Shown here piece by piece: positions 61,201 through 64,000 of a DNA stretch of 64,000 bases (its first letter is position 1; each line of letters opens with the position of its first letter). The notes under the pieces were generated by a model. The model had not been told where the DNA came from and ran no database searches. It worked only from the letters and a program-made list of their open reading frames with translations. A program made the position numbers and the translations under genes. This DNA comes from Artemia franciscana (lineage: Eukaryota; Arthropoda; Branchiopoda; Anostraca; Artemiidae). The stretch covers positions 1,240,001-1,304,000 of the forward strand of contig NC_088873.1 of NCBI RefSeq assembly GCF_032884065.1. Direction: 5' to 3'.

Positions 61201-61511
61201 TGAGCAAGCGAAGTTGCATTACGAGTAAAGTTTTCTGACATGCCTCATTCTCATAAGGCTGCTCCTTTTTTTCCGTTATTTTTTCATTTCAAAATTAGTT
61301 TTTATTTTTATTTTTTTAATTTGTAATTTTTTGTTATTTTATGAGATGCCAGTGGGATTATGGTTGTGAATTATCTCTTGTTGTATAGTTATGTAAGTAG
61401 ATCAATTACCCACATTATCTGTTTCACAAAGATAGTAACCGGTTATGCAATTTCTTTGCTAGTTCGGTTATGCTAATGAACTTAGCACGGGCCCTGTTTC
61501 AGCTATACTAC
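58234..61511. mobile_element. Foldback element of ~3.3 kb inside the piggyBac transposase
   Basis: Outer inverted arms: tatagctgtaacaggttccg, tgctaagttcattagcat, cggttactatctttgtga and agagataattcattatcata (58245-58400) pair with their complements at 61340-61507. Inner arms: aggagcacccacatgagt..., catgctcatcgatctt and attacgagtgtcttag (58900-59010) pair with 61170-61270. The interior consists of tandem units of roughly 85 bases (actcagtcagcaactaagac, actcggaatttacctac, aaaagtgcttttattaa). They are oriented one way at 58980-59400 and the opposite way at 59880-61190. Flanking tctct (58229-58233 and 61512-61516) may be the target duplication. No ORF. Confidence 0.8.
59880..61190. repeat. Tandem array of ~85-bp units (about 15)
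   Basis: Alternating versions of one unit recur: a tca/agtcagcaac-type start, then aaaacactcggaatttatca, actacctgagtttattgtag, tcaaaagtgcttttattaat. Three variants succeed one another in a higher-order period of about 250 bases. The complementary orientation with fewer units occurs at 58980-59400. No coding content. Confidence 0.8.
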
Positions 61512-61516
61512 TCTCT

Positions 61517-62400
61517 CTTTCGTTTTTTCTCCGTATTTACGATTGTAATTCTTAAGGGTCTGAACATTTTAATGAGCTCAATGGACGTGAACCAGTTGCC
61601 GGCTGTGATGCTGGTGTTCCAGCTCTTCAAGAGATCGACAATTGTCATGTTCGGGTTGGAACTGAAGCATTATTGATTTCAACCATAGGTATTTTCTTTC
61701 CAGCGTAGATAAAGACATTAAATACATAAAATGACTTCAAGACCTCTACACATTAAATCTTAAATCCAAACTGGTTCGGTTCAGAACAAATTTACTTCTT
61801 GAATCTGGATCGTCCTCTAAATACAACTAGCATTTCATTAATCGCTTAGTACTCGCCTGATGATTAATTTGCTTTACAGTTTGCGATGAAGAGATCAAAA
61901 GCCTCCTTGATGGTAGCGAAAGATCCGCCTCTTTCGTGACATGTGTGCCTATCATCAAACCGAAGACAGTTTTCCAGGTCCTTGAATTGCTTCAGGCTCA
62001 TCGTAGTGCAGAAAATGTCCCACCCAGTTTCATCAGCTGCAAAGAGACCTTCGCAGTCTTCACTGCTTGACTTGAATACCCTAGTGAGATACAAACGAAA
62101 GGTCTAAAAGGCTCACATCTCTAGAACATCGACTAGTTTCAAGTACGTTTGCTTACATGCAATATAAAAGTTATAATGCAGGTGGCACTCGTCACTCTTG
62201 ACATTGGTGTGAAGGATGGTCTTCTCAAGGATCTCAGCTGTGATGAATAAGTCCAATGTCTTTTCAGGGAGTTTTCAGGTCTTTGTGTCCTTTGAGACCA
62301 GAAAATTGTATAACAAGATTACAGGCTCTCGTGTCTGCTCTATAAGAAGTAACTGGCTTGTTCGTAGCATTGCTCCGGAAAATTAGCTGTTTCATAGGAG
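61517..62400 (-). pseudogene. piggyBac transposase pseudogene, N-terminal and catalytic part
   Basis: In order on the minus strand: LDLFITAEILEKTILHTNVK, TYLKLVDVLEM, VFKSSSEDCEGLFAADETGW, DIFCTTMSLKQFKDLENCLR, FDDRHTCHERGGSFATIKEA, FDLFIANCKAN, then a stop (about 61864). Next come INEMLVVFRGRSRFKK, PNQFGFKI, FYVFNVFIYAGKK and SITAGNWFTSIELIKMF, ending KKRKRE at the insertion point. These follow the DDE_Tnp_1_7 domain order exactly. Family members normally read DNWFTS, and here GNWFTS at about 61583-61603 removes a catalytic Asp. Several stops are present. Confidence 0.87.
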
Positions 62401-62823
62401 ACATATTCTAGCTATAATTTATCTTTTCCAGCTCTCAAAACCAAAGAAAATCGGAATAGCCCATAGAAATAAATTAAAAAGGGCGTAGTGAAAACTAAAA
62501 TCTTGTCCTTTCAAATATAAGACACTTAAATAAGTTGAAATAAAACTAATTATTCTCTAAAAAGCTCGTAAAAACTAAAGTTGATTTTACTGCTAAACCA
62601 CAAAAAGTTACACAAAATGTATGGTGGGGTCTATCCGGCACCAGAGAACTGTATCTACGTACCTGTAGGCGATTTCGAGATGTTCTTTTACTGAGGTTTA
62701 GTACTCAACTGGCCAAAAGAATATACGAGACTTCAGCCTCCTAGTATAACCCATTACAACGAAATGGACGAAAAAACTTAGCACTAGCGTCTGAGAGACC
62801 CAACCTTGTTAGTTAAGGGTTGA

Positions 62824-64000
62824 ACTTTTGAATTGAATTCTTATAACATGACACTGTTATCTAACCATATCTAATGTGATTTGGGATTTTGAAAAAAGTG
62901 AGGTGAACTAACAAAAAATACCTTTTTGCCATGGTTGTTTCGAAAGATTGTCGCTAAGTTTGAAATAACCAGGCATGAAATATTAAAATTTTGATCTATA
63001 ACTAATTTAAGTACACTTGAACAGACGATGTGCGTGCCGTGGCGCAAGCCAAAACACGTAAACTGTAGCACCTAAAATCGCTGTGTAGCACCCAAAATTG
63101 GAGATCTTTAGTACTTTGGGAACTGACCGTTGTGGCAACTCTGCAACCGTTGTGGCAACTCTTCATGGTATCTCAAATAAGTTTGATAAAGAAAAGAGAT
63201 ATTACTGATATAATATCATCTCTCCTCCCCCCTCCATCACAGAATCGGCTACCCCCCTTGACAAGATGCTACTTATGCCCATGGATAAGCCACCCCCTTT
63301 TCAGGTAGTGATGGGCCTATTGACAACGCTCTTTGTAGCCTTTGATAGGCCACAAAGTACTAAGAATGTAGAGCCTTTAGTATAAATTTTAGACATTAAT
63401 TTTATTTGATTGCAATTGCAATAATGACATTTAATAGAGTATTCTGAAACAATGACATTTAATAGGATAATTTGAAATAATGACATTTAATAGGGTATAG
63501 AATATAGAAACTGAAATATAAAAATAGAAAATATAAAGATTATATGAGAGTCTTGCGACAAAACAAATCCTCCACAGGCAACGAAATAATAAAAAAGAGC
63601 TAATTATATTTTTAAGATGCAAAGTAACTGTTGGGAACAATACTACATTTTTGGTATATAGAAAACTCTGTACCCGCAACTTGATGCCCAGGTGAAGAGT
63701 ATGGTATAAATGACATAAAAATTGTGCAGAAGTTTGCCACTCCAGATAAAGTCTAAAGTTGGCTTTGATACATGAGAGGCTGTTAGAATTTCATCGTTTC
63801 GAAGTTTCTTTTTCTTTGTTTATATTTTATTGCTCAGGTTGTTCATGTATTTTATAATTGATTATCGATCAATTATCATTATTATTTATAGGCTTATAGA
63901 TACTATCCACAGGCCATTCCCTTTACATCTGACGGTCAAGATCATCAAGGATGCCTGCTTTTGCCTCCTCAAATAGGTAGCTGTTATCAATTTTGATTTA
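62824..64000. other. Anonymous DNA at the right edge
   Basis: No gene is recognised. A small direct duplication, cgttgtggcaactct, occurs at 63128 and 63147. A phrase like aatgacatttaataggataa repeats three times at 63423-63500. The 5' exons of the PAN/ZP gene are expected beyond this edge. Confidence 0.4.

Larger units (their letters stand above)
57427..62823 (-). mobile_element. piggyBac-type transposon, degenerate, interrupted by a foldback element
   Basis: The minus strand carries most of a piggyBac transposase in two parts, 62400-61517 and 58228-57590, separated by a 3.3-kb insertion. The left boundary candidate is a ttaa at 57427 followed by ccctttactggcaggg. The right candidate near 62811 reads agttaagggttgaa, an imperfect complement with TTAA mutated. 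piggyBac elements insert at TTAA and start CCC, so these ends are plausible but not certain. Confidence 0.65.

Noticed and set aside
62871..63071. Minus-strand frame as an upstream PAN/ZP exon
   Set aside because: It lacks the PAN cysteine pattern and has no convincing acceptor/donor pair in phase with the exon at 55074.

Overview
The window reads as AT-rich, repeat-dense nuclear DNA of an invertebrate animal. It has one split gene with large introns and spliceosomal GT/AG junctions, several non-LTR retrotransposon families, tRNA-derived SINEs, hAT and piggyBac DNA transposons, and long simple-sequence tracts. There are no bacterial-type operons, rRNA genes or CRISPR arrays. The single host gene is a PAN/apple plus zona pellucida (ZP) protein of the class used in arthropod and nematode cuticle and apical matrix (nompA, neo/nyo/mey/tyn, NOAH-like). 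An arthropod, possibly a crustacean, is therefore likely, but the species cannot be fixed from the sequence.

The host gene runs on the minus strand. Seven exons were joined by reading frame and splice sites: 54861-55074, 43262-43460, 33782-33919, 29992-30261, 25337-25543, 16756-16923 and 14194-14682 (stop at 14194). They give about 560 residues: two PAN modules, a complete ZP module, a tetrabasic furin-type site, one membrane helix and a short cytoplasmic tail. Upstream exons lie beyond the window. Introns are 2 to 14 kb and consist largely of mobile elements.

Layout. 1-1110: minus-strand LINE with a reverse transcriptase (family B). 1132-5135: fragments of a second LINE (family A) on both strands, with further copies at 9400, 11690, 15095, 17680 and 53025. 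8690, 18680 and 36545: three copies of a tRNA-Leu/Ser-like SINE. 13060-14190: degenerate repeats just past the gene's stop. 15510-16210: a short inverted-repeat element inside a LINE. 21807-24163: a hAT element with an exact 8-bp target duplication and a broken transposase. 27540-41720: a family of palindromic (foldback) elements, including one 3.3-kb near-perfect inverted repeat at 38095-41379. 42519-42984: a (TA)n tract. 44040-52720: a Helentron/DINE-like element split by a 6-kb Tol2-like hAT insertion with a perfect 8-bp target duplication; this insertion carries further nested repeats. 54658-54721: a poly(A) run. 55133-55680: a LINE 3' end. 57427-62823: a broken piggyBac element whose transposase is split by a second, unrelated 3.3-kb foldback element.

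Apart from the PAN/ZP gene, no intact protein-coding gene was found. All transposase and reverse-transcriptase reading frames carry stops, frameshifts or lost catalytic residues. The rest is diverged repeat or anonymous AT-rich DNA.
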